A stretch of 64,000 bases of DNA, from positions 10,850,001 to 10,914,000 of the forward strand of contig OX344753.2 in assembly GCA_947034885.2 (NCBI GenBank). Reading direction: 5' to 3'. Numbering within the stretch: position 1 is the first letter of the stretch; each line of letters starts with the position of its first letter. Below are positions 25,920 through 37,105 of the stretch, one piece after another. The notes below the pieces were generated by a model. The model saw nothing but the letters and a program-made list of their open reading frames with translations, ran no database searches and had not been told where the DNA came from. The DNA comes from Thuidium tamariscinum (taxonomy: Eukaryota; Streptophyta; Bryopsida; Hypnales; Thuidiaceae). The translations under genes were made by a program, and so were the position numbers.

Positions 25920-28550
25920 ATGGTTGTCCTTTGAAGCCGGCGCTCCCTAACCCTACTTGGTGTTTATGAACACCATCTTTTCTGTGAAAGCCACCGCTCC
26001 TCAATGATCCTTATGCCTACTGCTTTATGCAAAGTAAGTCCCGTGGATGGTTGCGTCTCTGTGCATCTGTCTTTTCTGGTATTCGTGTTTGAGTCTTTAT
26101 TTTTGGTACTCGCGGCGCGTGAGGGTGTTGCGGTCCTATTGGATATCGTTCTACGATGTCTCTGGGTACTTTCCTTGTTCTTGGTGTTGGAAACTCGTAT
26201 GAATTTTGTTTTAAGAATCTACGCGGTACTCTACGGGGCGTGCTGTAGATGGTATCCTCGGTACTTGGATTAGTGTGCAGAGTTGTAGTTTTGCAATCCG
26301 CTAACATCCCGTCTATTCGTGGAGGTGCGTATTCAACCACTGTTGGTTTCATTAGACAACTGTAGGCGGAGTTTTCTTAACCCTAAACTGGTGTGGTTGA
26401 CCAACACTCATGCTACCACCGTGATATTGCGGCCATCCTTTACTTTGGTTGCTCAATCTCCTCCTTGGCTATTAAACTCTTCCCTGTTTGTCAACTACTG
26501 GAAGGGTTTTGTTGAATATCCGCCTGAATCTTGCATCACACCATCTCGCGGGCGTGATGAAGATGATTTGCTTCGCGAGCAGAGGGTGGTTCGTACGAAT
26601 ACGCGCACTTGCAGTTCACCCGTGAGATGGAGTAGGCCGCGATGCATAACTTCATGATCCCTAATGTGGTAGTTCTGCCATTGGGTGGATGGTCTAGTGG
26701 GAATTCATTTGTACTGTTTCCTGGAAGAGAAGACCATAGTTTAATTACAGATGACATGAAGTACTCTGTCGGTCCTCAAAAAGGTGTTTGCATTGGAAAA
26801 ATTTGAGTAGGCTGTATGGAGGCATACTTGGCTCCAATTTTACTTTTGTTGCCATGAACACATGCAATGTTTTTCACTGGTTGCCATGATTTAGAGTTCA
26901 TACCCTTTTGAATTATGCATTTTACAATACAACAAATGAGGTCCCAGAACTATGAGATTCCAAATGGACACTTATTTTAGGGATGGAGAGTCTCGAAACC
27001 AAATGGGATGGGTGAGTAAATATACAATGCTCCTGCATACATAGTTTGCATCTCAAATTGTCTATGGCTAGTCCTGTTTGGATGAACATGGGAAGTCGTC
27101 TAGTGGACTAAAATTTCCGCACTCGAAATTGCAATATGAAATCACGTAGTGATAAAAAATTTCATCTCAACTTATTTGGATCTCCATAGTTCCTTCATTT
27201 CCCGAAATGCAGATTGTGGAAATGCTTAAAATGGTGCAACTAGTACCCTGTAACTTCATGCTTGGTTCAGTGTGCTCCTTCCTTCTCAATGCTTGGACAT
27301 GTGAGAGGGATTGTGTAAAAAGTCGTGGGTAGGTACATCAGCCAAGCATGAGTATAATAGTGTTAGTGGTTACTAAAATTGTCTTTGAAGTATCATCCGA
27401 AGAGCCACATTGATTTGTCCTAGTTGTGTGTGCGATATTACTTTACCAAATCACGCTCTTTTGAATTGGTGCAGGATGTAAAATTTTGTGGGGAGATTTG
27501 TTCTGAAGGTGCGGCTAATTAGGCATGTTTTGCTACCTGAGGACCATCTTTGACACATTGCACAACTATTGGTTGGTTCATGTGAACGATTATGTGATTC
27601 AATATAAAATCATGATTTGATACACAGAATGTGGAGCCTGTCAGATGTTACCCTCAGTGATAGTCATTCCAGTGTCTATCATACTTTCCGGAGCTTGCAG
27701 TGCTTTATGCTGCCCACGCAACAAACAATCAGAGATTGTTCGCAACTCAGAAACTCGTTTCATACTTCTCCACTATTTTTTATTTTCATTTTTCACAAAC
27801 TTCTTCAAACTTTTCTGAAGTTTGCTCCCACCACTATTATACTGTTTCTTCGACTTTTGCTCTAATTGCTTTCCTAATCCTATTCTCCGAACAACTATCA
27901 CACAGAGAAACCAGATGGAACTTCACGTGGTGCCACTGTACACCCGTTCTACACTACTGGTTCACAACTCCCGGTTCCATTCCTCGTCAAACGGTTCGAT
28001 CTTGATGCTAGAATCTCGGTGCAGCATGTGCTATTCGACTCCATGCTCCAACAGCGTTTCCCGAATGACTTGGATTTTCGCTGTTGTCCACCCTTCCTGG
28101 TCTCAAAACCATTTCTACTACTCGTGCTCATCTACTTTTTGAAAAGCCCCAGCTATCGCATTTCAGAGTAGAACCTGTTCGACTATTCCCTAAGTTTACA
28201 TTCTTCACAGATGGACGATAGTCCAAATTTTTTATATTACAACAGTTGCTTCACATGGGTAATCTCCAACGGGAGAACATTTCGTTTATTACATAAGTAG
28301 ACAGCCTGAAATGCTGAACCTCAGCTCGGCTGTGTTAATTTTCAAACTCTAGCACAAATATATTTCTCCCTATCCGTATCCCTGGACATAGCCGGTCTCC
28401 ACAGTTGACGCTCTTGTACGCAGCTGACAACCAACACAAATCCGATGAGTAACTGATAATAGTATGACTTTAGCTTCAAAAAGGTGGTGTTATCCTGGTG
28501 TCAATTTTCCCCACCGCACTGCCTTCCTTCAAATCCTTCACCTCCCAACA
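25920..28550. other. H2B 3' flank and intergenic region, no gene recognised
   Basis: Mixed composition, not as AT-rich as the transposon-laden spacers. Open frames up to about 110 codons occur on both strands but none resembles a known family or shows a consistent set of splice sites. The first few hundred bases should include the H2B 3'UTR, and the last few hundred (28300-28550) the 3'UTR of the minus-strand peptide gene. Confidence 0.6.
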
Positions 28551-29636
28551 TTAAGGCATGTAATTATTGCAACGGGTAGCTTGCATACCTTGATTTTGCG
28601 TTGCAGCGGGTGGACCTGGTAGAGCGTAGGATTCCTTTGAAGTGGGCGTAGCTGGTGGAGTGTAATATAATTCCTTTGGAGCGGGTGAGGGGGAGTGGTG
28701 CGTTCCACTCAGTTCGGGAAGCAGTCGTCGTCGGGTACTAGCACTTGAAACTTTTTCCTGTTCCTGTAGGCCACATGATTACCATTCACACCATAACAGT
28801 CAAAACCTTGGCTGCAAATAGAGTCTTCACCACATAACAGTCTAAACAACACCCCCAACTGTTCACAGTACGAATTTTTATATTTGTGAACAGTAACAAA
28901 AGCTTAGCAGATAGTGCAGAGTTCATGACTGAAATGAGTAAAACAGTGCATATAATAGCCGAGCTAAATCTGTTAACTCGAGATGCGCTGCAGAAAAGAA
29001 ATAAATTCTTTGCAAGGATGTTGAAGCACGTTCTCAAGAATGCTGTGTAGTGCCAAGCACCATGCTGGCCAGGTTCCAATTGATGCCCCTCAGACATTGC
29101 AAGAGTTTATTGCTCAAACTAATCAATGCTGAATCGAAAATCATGTAATCAAGCAGAGATTATATATGTCACCTGTTGGTTGAGCGTCTGACCGTTGACG
29201 GATCCCACGCACAGCGATCCCACCATAAGACCTGGAAAGAAAATTGAAGTGACTCATCAAATTTATAAGCCCTGGCCACAGCATGACGATCCTGGCGCTC
29301 AAAATTCGGATCGAGAATTAAACCGCACAGGTCTAGAGTGTCATGACAAGAAGGCAGAGGTGATATGACCACATATCGCGAAACAATAACAAGTCTTATC
29401 ATGAGAGTATGAAAAACGGATATCTAAATCCTGGATTAACAAACCACAAATTAGCCGCCCCAAGATAGGTGACAGAGCCAAAAACTTCCAAGATAGAGCA
29501 GTTGATCACCATATTGGAACGACATTGCTCTGCAACGATCTCGGCAATCAGGTCATAAAAATGCTTGATGATGGCAAATGTGTCACTCACCGATGAAGCA
29601 GAACGTGATGGCGATCTCTTTCGCAGAGCCGGCCAT
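28551..29636 (-). CDS. Probable small secreted Pro-rich peptide precursor (3 exons)
   Basis: Function unknown. Exons: 29636-29591, 29231-29173 and 28763-28551. All junctions are GT-AG, phases join cleanly and the total is 105 aa. The N-terminus MAGSAKEIAITFCFIGLMVG plus SLCVGSVNG looks like a signal peptide with cleavage near residue 29. The mature part starts with Gln- and Glu-rich sequence, then has the tribasic RRR at 46-48. After it come LLPELSGTHH, SPSPAPK (59-65), YYTPPATPT (68-76) and LPGPPA (83-88), which resemble hydroxyproline/arabinogalactan or peptide-hormone precursors. A strong alternative donor (CAAG|GTATGC at 28589) could replace the last 12 residues with a further exon, for example one starting after the AG near 28421. 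The TATA box, lack of internal stops and composition support it; I recognise no named family, and CLE, GASA and RALF motifs are absent. Confidence 0.5.
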
Positions 29637-29771
29637 AGTCAAGCTTGGAATTCTCATTCTCTCGAGACGCGCAGTTGTACTTTCCAAACGAAGCTCAGGC
29701 ACTGCGCAATGGACTAACCCGAGCGAACGAATACAAGGCCGCTTCGAAAAATCAGTCAAGACTCCTCAACC

Positions 29772-29777
29772 TTTATA
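29772..29777 (-). promoter_or_regulatory. TATA box of the secreted-peptide gene
   Basis: TATAAA on the minus strand, 136 bp upstream of the proposed ATG at 29636. It predicts a leader of about 105 nt. The spacing supports the proposed start codon. Confidence 0.55.
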
Positions 29778-29879
29778 CTTAATACAGAGACATGCCGAAA
29801 GTAAAGAAACCGCAACAACGTCACTCTAGTCAAAATTACCAGCTTTGAAAAAATTTCTCCATTCGGAATCGGATCAGAA

Positions 29880-30720
29880 ATCCGGCGCAGTGTCATGGCT
29901 ACGTCGTCCCTCTCTCCCAGGCTCACATGACTTCAAATCCCGCTAAACATGAAGAATATTCCCGTCTCACACACGCGAGTTGCAATGTGTCCGAAATGAA
30001 TGTAGCCGGAATTGCAGACCAAAACTCCATTCCGCGATTGCGTTTCCACTTACCAATCGCGTCAACAGGAGAAAACAGTAAAACTAAAAATAGAACAATG
30101 TCGCGAACTTCAATGAAAATGTCCAGCTCGCCGTAACGGCAAAGCGAATCCCCGTACGCGCGAAATCTCTCCAGCTTGACATCTTCGAACGCACTACGCA
30201 ACCTGATGCTCCTCAGGTGCCCCTTGGTGGTGGTCCTGGACTCGTCCTGGTGTCGTCCTCGTCAGGAAACGGTTTGACACGGCGGAAAGTCCAGGGAATC
30301 CGGTGAGAAGAAGAGGTCATGGTGGGACTCCACCTGTAGGGAAAGAGATTTGATTTGGCTTGAGCGATTGTGAGAAGAGCTGAAGAGAGACGAGCTGCGA
30401 CAGCATCGCTGGCTCACGAGGTTCCTCTGCTTCCTCTGCTTTTCAGTCCGCTCTCGTCGCCAGAGAGGAGGAGGCACGAAGCTGCCAAGAGTGCGCAAGG
30501 TTTCCCTTCCGGTAACCAGGGCTTGATCATGGGTGGCCAAGGGTTTGCTGGGATCGACAAGTTAACTGAGGTTAACTTAACCTCAGTTAAACTTGAACCT
30601 CACGAGGTTCCTCTGCCCTTCAGTGACGCAGCGCTACAGGTTTCCTGCGCGGTAACCGGGGATTACAGAGTCGCTTGTCGCATTCTTTGGTTCAATGAAC
30701 TGGATCAGGGATTCTTTTTG
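29880..30720. other. GC-richer region with coding-looking fragments and a duplicated segment
   Basis: Contains minus-strand frames (30201-29923, 30540-30262) with plausible amino-acid composition but no family I know and no complete gene model. The 18-bp phrase CTCACGAGGTTCCTCTGC occurs at 30413-30430 and again at 30599-30616, each followed by related GGTTTCC...GGTAACC sequence. The segment was therefore probably duplicated and has diverged. It could be a gene remnant. Confidence 0.35.
30562..30590. repeat. 29-bp perfect palindrome ending in TTAA
   Basis: Two 14-bp arms (TTAACTGAGGTTAA and its reverse complement) around a single central C. It sits between the two copies of the duplicated segment at 30413 and 30599. 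It may be a junction product of the duplication or a protein-binding dyad. Confidence 0.6.
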
Positions 30721-31374
30721 GCTTTCTGGTACCAAATCGCATGATGAAAAAATAATTTGGCCTAAAAAAATGGCAACAAATTGTGAATTTTTTTGGGCCA
30801 AAAAACTCCAAATTGCTAGATTGTGAATCAAAATTATGGACGTGTGATATGTGTTTAATATGTGATATTTTTATCCAATATATAGATGAATCTTGAAATT
30901 TGGAGCATTGCTATAACCTTTTATGTTGCCACTTTGGTACTTCATAAAAAATGGAAAAAAAGGTTTGCTCTAAATATGTTTACAATAAAAATTAGTGTGC
31001 CCCACATTGGAGATTTCACCATAACAAGAAAATAAAACAGCCTCATTTAACCTTGAAGTGCTTTGACATCTAATTTCTGAACAACTAATAAATTGAAATT
31101 CAAGTTTCATTCTCATCAGTGATCCCAAAACTGGCTAAATTTCACTCATTTTCTACTTAATTTTTTCATGCCCTTTGTAAATTTTTTTTTAAATCTTTCA
31201 AAAATGAACATTTGGCTAAAAACCCTGAATCTATTCTGAAATCACTAATTCTCATTACTACTTGGATGAAAGTCATTCCAATTTGTGCACATATTTTATC
31301 AAGTCGTTGTCCTATATGATGGTTGAATTTGGTGTTACTACAATACATATCATACTTTTCTAAAATTACAAATG

Positions 31375-31663
31375 CATTAGAGGGGATTTGAGGCCTCTAA
31401 AGGGCCATTTCGGGGTTGCTCCCCGAAATTGTTCCCATAACTGCTAGCCGATGTCAAGCCAACATTTACCCCAAAAATAAAAAAATAAAAATTTGGGGGT
31501 CCTAAAATATGAAAAAATCCCCCCCAATTTTTTTTCAAAAATAAATAAATTCAATGATGCAGCACTCTCTCGACCACGTAGGATTCCTATTCATGCGGCA
31601 AAAACTACGTTCCCGCAGCCCGGGAACCCATAGTCTTCCAATGGCCTCAAAAATCCCCTAATG
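31375..31663. mobile_element. Foldback MITE, CATTAG family, copy 4
   Basis: Ends CATTAGAGGGGATTTGAGGC and, read inward from the right, CATTAGGGGATTTTTGAGGC. It contains the TTTGGGGGTCC phrase shared (inverted) with 18071-18344, which indicates the same subfamily. Non-coding, 289 bp. Confidence 0.75.
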
Positions 31664-32252
31664 TGGAAGTATGTCAAGAGGTTGCCTAAGCCATAATTGC
31701 ATTGATTCTAGTTCAACATTGGATTTGCAAAAATAAGGTTATAGATTTATTGTATATAAAAATCTCAAAAAAATCCACTATATGAAGAAAACTTCTTTAC
31801 AAATCCATTCCAACAAAATCTACTCAAAAAATGATAATATTTTGTTTGTAATTGAATTTTGAAGGAATTTTGAAATTTTCCTTTCTAATTTTATAAAAAA
31901 ATATTGGTGATAGTATTAGTAAATCTAATTGTTTGGATGGAATCTACAACTCAAAATGCACAACTTTATTTTATATCAATTCCAAAATATTCTTTGAAAT
32001 AGTACTTTATAATGATTTTTTTCAAATTGTCAATTTTGGAGAAGACTCTAAATTTTTGAATGTGTAGGGATTAAGGTATAGATTTTGCAACATGGCTAAT
32101 ATTTTCATTATTCATTACCTCAATTATATTCCCTTGATTTCTTACCCTTCAAACCTCTTTTTAAATGTTTGTTTTAAATTTGAACAAAGCAATAAATTGA
32201 AACACAAGTACTTTGATGAAAAGATTTGCAAAATTGCTAAGAGTTGGATAAG

Positions 32253-32603
32253 CATTAGTTAGAGGAGTTTTTGGCCTCTGGAAGACTATTTCAAGGCCAT
32301 TTGTTGAAACTATTTTCAATGCTGCAATCCAACCTTTATTGGTCTAAATTTTTGAATTCCAAAAAAAAACTTTTAAATTTAAAAAAAATTCAAAATTTAT
32401 TAAAAGCAAAAAAACAATTAGTAAAAAATTCAATTGATTCTTTTTTAAATGATTAATTAAAATAAATAAACTATTATTATTATCTAATGTGGCAATCACT
32501 TAACTTTATTAGATTGCTAATGTAGCAACATTCCCAATGTTCCCACAATGTTCTTAGCATTGAGAAATGTGCAGTCTTCTAAACACTCAAATCTCCTCTA
32601 ATG
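32253..32603. mobile_element. Foldback MITE, CATTAG family, copy 5
   Basis: Left end CATTAGTTAGAGGAGTTTTT, then GGCCTCTGGAAGACT. The right end read inward is CATTAGAGGAGATTTGAG, then TGTTTAGAAGACTG. The interior layout matches 6912-7244 (CCTTTATTGGTCTAAATTTTTGAATTCC against CCTCTATTGATTTGAATTTC). Confidence 0.65.
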
Positions 32604-32825
32604 TAAACTAATTCCAAAGATGCTACTAGAATGAGGAACCAATATAAGGATGTCATGAAAACTACATGTGCTCGCAATAGCCTTTGTTCTCTATAAGATT
32701 TACTATTTTCACAACAATATAAGTAAATGGAAGAAAACTGTTCTACTCTTCATAACATTCAATAGTATGCATTGTCATTGTTGTGGCTCTTGAATATTTT
32801 AAAATCTAATAGAACTTCATCAATA

Positions 32826-33151
32826 AGGATGAAGGTCTATAAAGTGCTCATCTAAGAGCTGAAATTGAGTTTTGGGGGAGTGAAACTTCTTGCTTTACTT
32901 TTTAGTAAATTTTCCTTCAAAGACAAGTGAAATTGGCATCTAATTTAAGTTGTCTCATATTTTTTGAAGCTTTGTACAATTAGTTATGAATTTTTGAAGT
33001 CAGAATGGCATAGGGTTCTAAAATAGCCTACCCCCTCAAATGTACATTATTTGTACATTCATGTAAAGATGAAAAAAACCCATATACAAATAGTGTAAAT
33101 TAAGGAAGGTGGGTGGTTTTAGAGCTATAGTGGTTTTTGAGCCTCCTCTCT
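32826..33151. mobile_element. TA-flanked MITE, AGGTA(A/G)GAGG family, copy D (diverged)
   Basis: Collinear with 9326-9652 over AGCTGAAAT, TAGTAAATTTTCCTTC, AGACAAGTGAAATTGGCATC and TTCTAAAATAG. Ends are decayed (AAGGATGAAGGTC, and GAGCCTCCTCTC before TTA). Confidence 0.55.
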
Positions 33152-34091
33152 TAGCTAAGAGGGCAAGTATAGGTTCAATGTGATAAGTAGGGTGCATGAA
33201 GGAAAGATAGTGGGCATTGAGGCTAATAAATGTTATGTTGCATTCATTGTTGTCAAAGACTTCATTTTGAAAACAAAGAAATGAGAACTTGGAAAAAAGG
33301 TTTGATCTCCAAACCAAGCTATTTAAAAGACATTGTGCACTCTCCTACATTCCCAAATTAGACTGGTTAAATAGAGGAAGGGGGGGCAAGTGACAGAAGA
33401 TTCTAATGCACTAAAGAACACAACATTTGGATACGATATGCTATAGTTACAAAGGGTCAAAGTTTTTTGAATAGAGGTTTTTAAATCATTTCTTCCACAT
33501 CAATCCATATATACTTTGGAAGATGCACATTGAATGATAATGGTGGTTCTAGGATCACTGGGGCATTTGGAAGGAGTCATCTTTATGTAAGCTTTGAAGG
33601 AAAAAAAGAAAAGACTTCATCAAGTACAATAGAATAGACTTTAAATTAATTTTTTGAATAGGTGAATATTATACCAATTTTAGGGGGTATTAAAATTGAT
33701 AGTTTATTCATAGAGGGGCCAAAAATATACAAGAAAGGAATACACTTTTGACTTCAAACAAGATTCATCCAAATATTAGGCAATTTAATATTAAAAACAA
33801 CCAATTGCTTATTAAGATTCATTCAGGTGTAACTCCCCTAAAATATTTTTGAATGGATAGAGGAAAAGAATCACCATTGAATATCACATGCATTAATCTT
33901 TGTTGATGATAAAATTCTATACAAGGTCCTCAATAGGTCTAAGTTGTAAAAGTCTTCATACTATTGTAAATGAAGTAAGACTCATATTAGCATTTTATAT
34001 CTAAAAGCATCATTAATGCATTCAACAAAATGATCTTTCAAATAAATAACTCTTGAATGATTACAAAACTCAAGATTGCTACTATTGGAAG

Positions 34092-34329
34092 CAATGGTTC
34101 TAATATGTGAGCATGAAATGTGAGCATGTAAGCTTTGAGTATATATATAAGTTGATATACTACAACCATGGAAGGTGCTCATAACATAAACACCTATAAT
34201 ATACATATTTATAATATAGAATCTCCAATAATTATAAATTTTTTCTTTAATATAGACACCTATATTACATATGTATAGTCTTTTAAGTTCATGGGCTTAC
34301 ACTTCTAGGCTCACATAATAGCAACCCTC
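34092..34329. mobile_element. Mutator-like MITE, copy 3
   Basis: 238 bp with a perfect 10-bp target duplication CTATTGGAAG (34082-34091 and 34330-34339). It carries the same ends (CTAATATGTGAGCATGAAA / TGCTATTATGTGAGCC) and interior as copies 1, 2 and 4. Confidence 0.8.
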
Positions 34330-34409
34330 CTATTGGAAGTATATGTACAATTATGTGAATAGATGAAAGACAATCCTTATTTGAATTGTGACAACAAACG
34401 TACATTCTA

Positions 34410-35339
34410 TTAACCCCTAAATTACCAAGGCATTTTCTGGCTCTAAAACCACTGAAAACTGCCATTTCTGCTGCAATCACTCAAGAAATCTAAAAAGAAC
34501 TTTTTTCCCAGAATCTAACCGTAGGATCTTGTAATTCACTTGTTTCAAATCATGTGGTAAGAATTTCATGAAGTTTGACTATACGGATTGGAAGATATTA
34601 GCATTTGAAGTTGAAAAAAAAAGTTTTTTTCAACTGCGGCCTGCAATTTCAGGTGACTTTGACAGACATTTGTGGATTTTTTTTGCACTACACACCATAA
34701 GGTTAAAATTTTTTATCTTGAAAATTTGAGTTGAGAGTTGGGGAAAAAAATTTCAGAATGTCAAAACTTGATTTTCACATATAAATAAATTGTTAAGTAG
34801 AAGTAGGTCCAATGTTGAACAAAATACTAAATTGTTAATAGCCCTTAGATGGAATTAAAAAATCATAATCCCAACGGTGGGATTGTTCTTGAAAACAAAC
34901 TTAACCTTTTCAAAAAAAATAATTGAAAAAAATTGAAAATTGCATTCAAAAATGAATTCTATAAGTTGTTTTTTGAAGAAGATGCTTAGATTGCCCCAAA
35001 AACAAGATTGTCCATAACTTTTTCATTATTAGTCCAAATAGGATGAATCAAAGCTTCAAATGTAGACAAAAACATAATATTTCAGAAAAAAAATTGAAAA
35101 AAAAAATTTTCATTTTTTTGTGGTTTTTTTTTTCTGCCCGCCGAACTGCTTTTTTGACTTCGGATGGCAAAACTTCTGCTCCCAGGCACCGATTGAAAAA
35201 AAACACTATATTTTTAGAAAGCTGATGTGATTTCCTATCTTCAAAAAAAGTTTCAAAAAATTAGGTCAAAACTTCAGGTCACATGAGCCTGCCCGAAATC
35301 CCAAGTGTCCCGAGGGGACTTTGGGAATTTAGGGGTTAA
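34410..35339. mobile_element. TTAA (piggyBac-like) element, family 3, copy 3
   Basis: 930 bp from TTAACCCCTAAATTACC to GGAATTTAGGGGTTAA. Both TTAA are intact (34410-34413, 35336-35339) and the first 12 bases of both ends are identical when read inward (TTAACCCCTAAA). The interior shares AACCGTAGGATCTTGTAATTC with 17096-18069. It is somewhat GC-richer near the ends. Non-coding. Confidence 0.8.
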
Positions 35340-35920
35340 AAACAATTTTTTTATAAAAATGACTGATAAATCATGACTGAAAAAATAAACAAATGATATG
35401 ACAAATCTTACAAATTCTATATTTATATTGTATAGATTCATAAAATAATTTGAATATAAATAATAAAAATAGTAATGATGACTTTATACTGTGTTGATAA
35501 TTTCACAATTTTAGCATATCAATCTAAAATTTAAGTGCTCAAAATAGAAATTATACCATAGGTGAATGTTTGAAGTTAATGGCCTTTACGTCAATTTTAC
35601 AAAGGTCTTTAGATTTTTCTCAAATTCAACAAAAAAAAATTTCTACAATTTTAAAAAACCATATTTTATATTTTTCTCCAATCAGAACTTCAAAAATGAT
35701 GAAAAAGAATATAACACATATAGATCATATCTAAAATCCTCAAATATAAATGGATTAGTAAGATACCCATTGGTATCTGACTTACCTCATACCTACTTTA
35801 TCCAAAGTTTGTTCCAAATATCAAGAAGAAGAAGACTACAATATTCTTCTTCTCCTAAGGCTAGAGTAATTGACAAGCTTGTTGAAGATCACAAATCTAT
35901 TTACTAGGCAACATGTAAAG

Positions 35921-36134
35921 TAGGAGCATCTATATCCAAACTTGTATCCAATGGTGTCACATTCTAGGTGAAGCAATGATTTTAGAACCTAAATTTAGGT
36001 TGCCTATACATAGCTTATCATTTTGGTCAACAAATAATAACCTATCTATAATCCACCTAGATTTAGGTTCTAAAATAACTACACTATCTAGATACTCATG
36101 CCATTGGATACAAGTTTGGTTTTTGATGCTCCTT
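35921..36134. repeat. Foldback repeat with about 100-bp arms
   Basis: The left arm runs from AGGAGCATC through CAAACTTGTATCCAATGG and TTTTAGAACCTAAAT to GTCAACAAATAA. The right arm is its reverse complement with scattered mismatches, meeting near 36027. This is probably a MITE of a further type; no target duplication could be fixed. Confidence 0.65.
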
Positions 36135-36196
36135 CCATATGCAAACAACAAAACTCCATGTTTAGAGGACATCATTTATGCAATGCATCTATTATA

Positions 36197-36851
36197 TTAA
36201 CTCCTAATTGCCTAAATCACCAAAATTTGGTGTTAGCAAAACTTTAAAGTTAAATAAAACCTAACCAAGTTGCTATTTTTAGTAGTTTGTATTTTTTGGA
36301 AAGATCTTCTAGAAGTCTAATTTTAGTGTTAAAAATTAGATCAAGAAAATGAATGATAGTGATTTTTCTATATAAGTTTTTATGCAAGGGTACCCCTTGC
36401 AATCTTGACTTTCCATAGTGTTGAGAGCTCTTGAAAATGAGCCTCAAATACACTAGATCTTGGAGAGAAAATCACATTCAAAATTCATTTTCAAAAATTG
36501 TAGAGTAGATTTTGAGGAGCCATAAATTGATTGGGGTTGTGCATGTTAGGTTCTTTAACCTCCTATTTTTTTGTCACCAAATTTTTAGATTTAACTTGCA
36601 AAAAGAGGATAGAAACACTTTACATCACTTTTGCAATTTTAACACCCTCATGGTCAAACATTATAATCTTCCAATCCATGAGTGCTATTGTTGTGTTTTC
36701 TTTTCCTATGCAATCTGTAATATGTCTAGTTTAAATTTGTACAGTTACAATTATAAAAAAATTGATACATGTTATCAAAATGTTGGCATTTTGTTCAACT
36801 TAGAGCAAATTTCAAGAAGCTCAAAACAGGCCTTGGGCATTTAGGGGTTAA
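36197..36851. mobile_element. TTAA (piggyBac-like) element, family 1, copy 2
   Basis: 655 bp between TTAA at 36197-36200 and 36848-36851. Ends TTAACTCCTAATTGCC and, read inward, TTAACCCCTAAATGCCCAAG. It matches 12320-12973 in reverse complement with nearly the same length, which fixes both boundaries. Confidence 0.8.
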
Positions 36852-37105
36852 GTACGCAATGTCATGACCCATCACAAAATCAGTCCATCACTTTTCACCC
36901 TCAAGAAATATCTTTCAATTATATCATCCAATATTCACAATGAAAACCCAGAGCACAACAAGATTGAAGCTATGATTGAACTCCAGCGCTATCAACGTCC
37001 TTCAATTGCCTACGAAGACTTCAGTTGTGTCTAGTAATTCTTCGTTGGAGGAAGAGGGCCAGGCTCTTTCTTTCTGGGACGGTGCGCATCAAAGAATCCT
37101 TCTGT

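Larger units (their letters stand above)
30721..36900. other. AT-rich intergenic region with transposon fossils
   Basis: No gene supported. Apart from the elements listed separately (31375, 32253, 32826, 34092, 34410, 35921, 36197), the sequence is AT-rich and structureless to the eye. Confidence 0.65.

Noticed and set aside
26004-26657. Frames downstream of H2B as a gene
   Set aside because: Overlapping frames on both strands, no conserved motif, no splice pattern.
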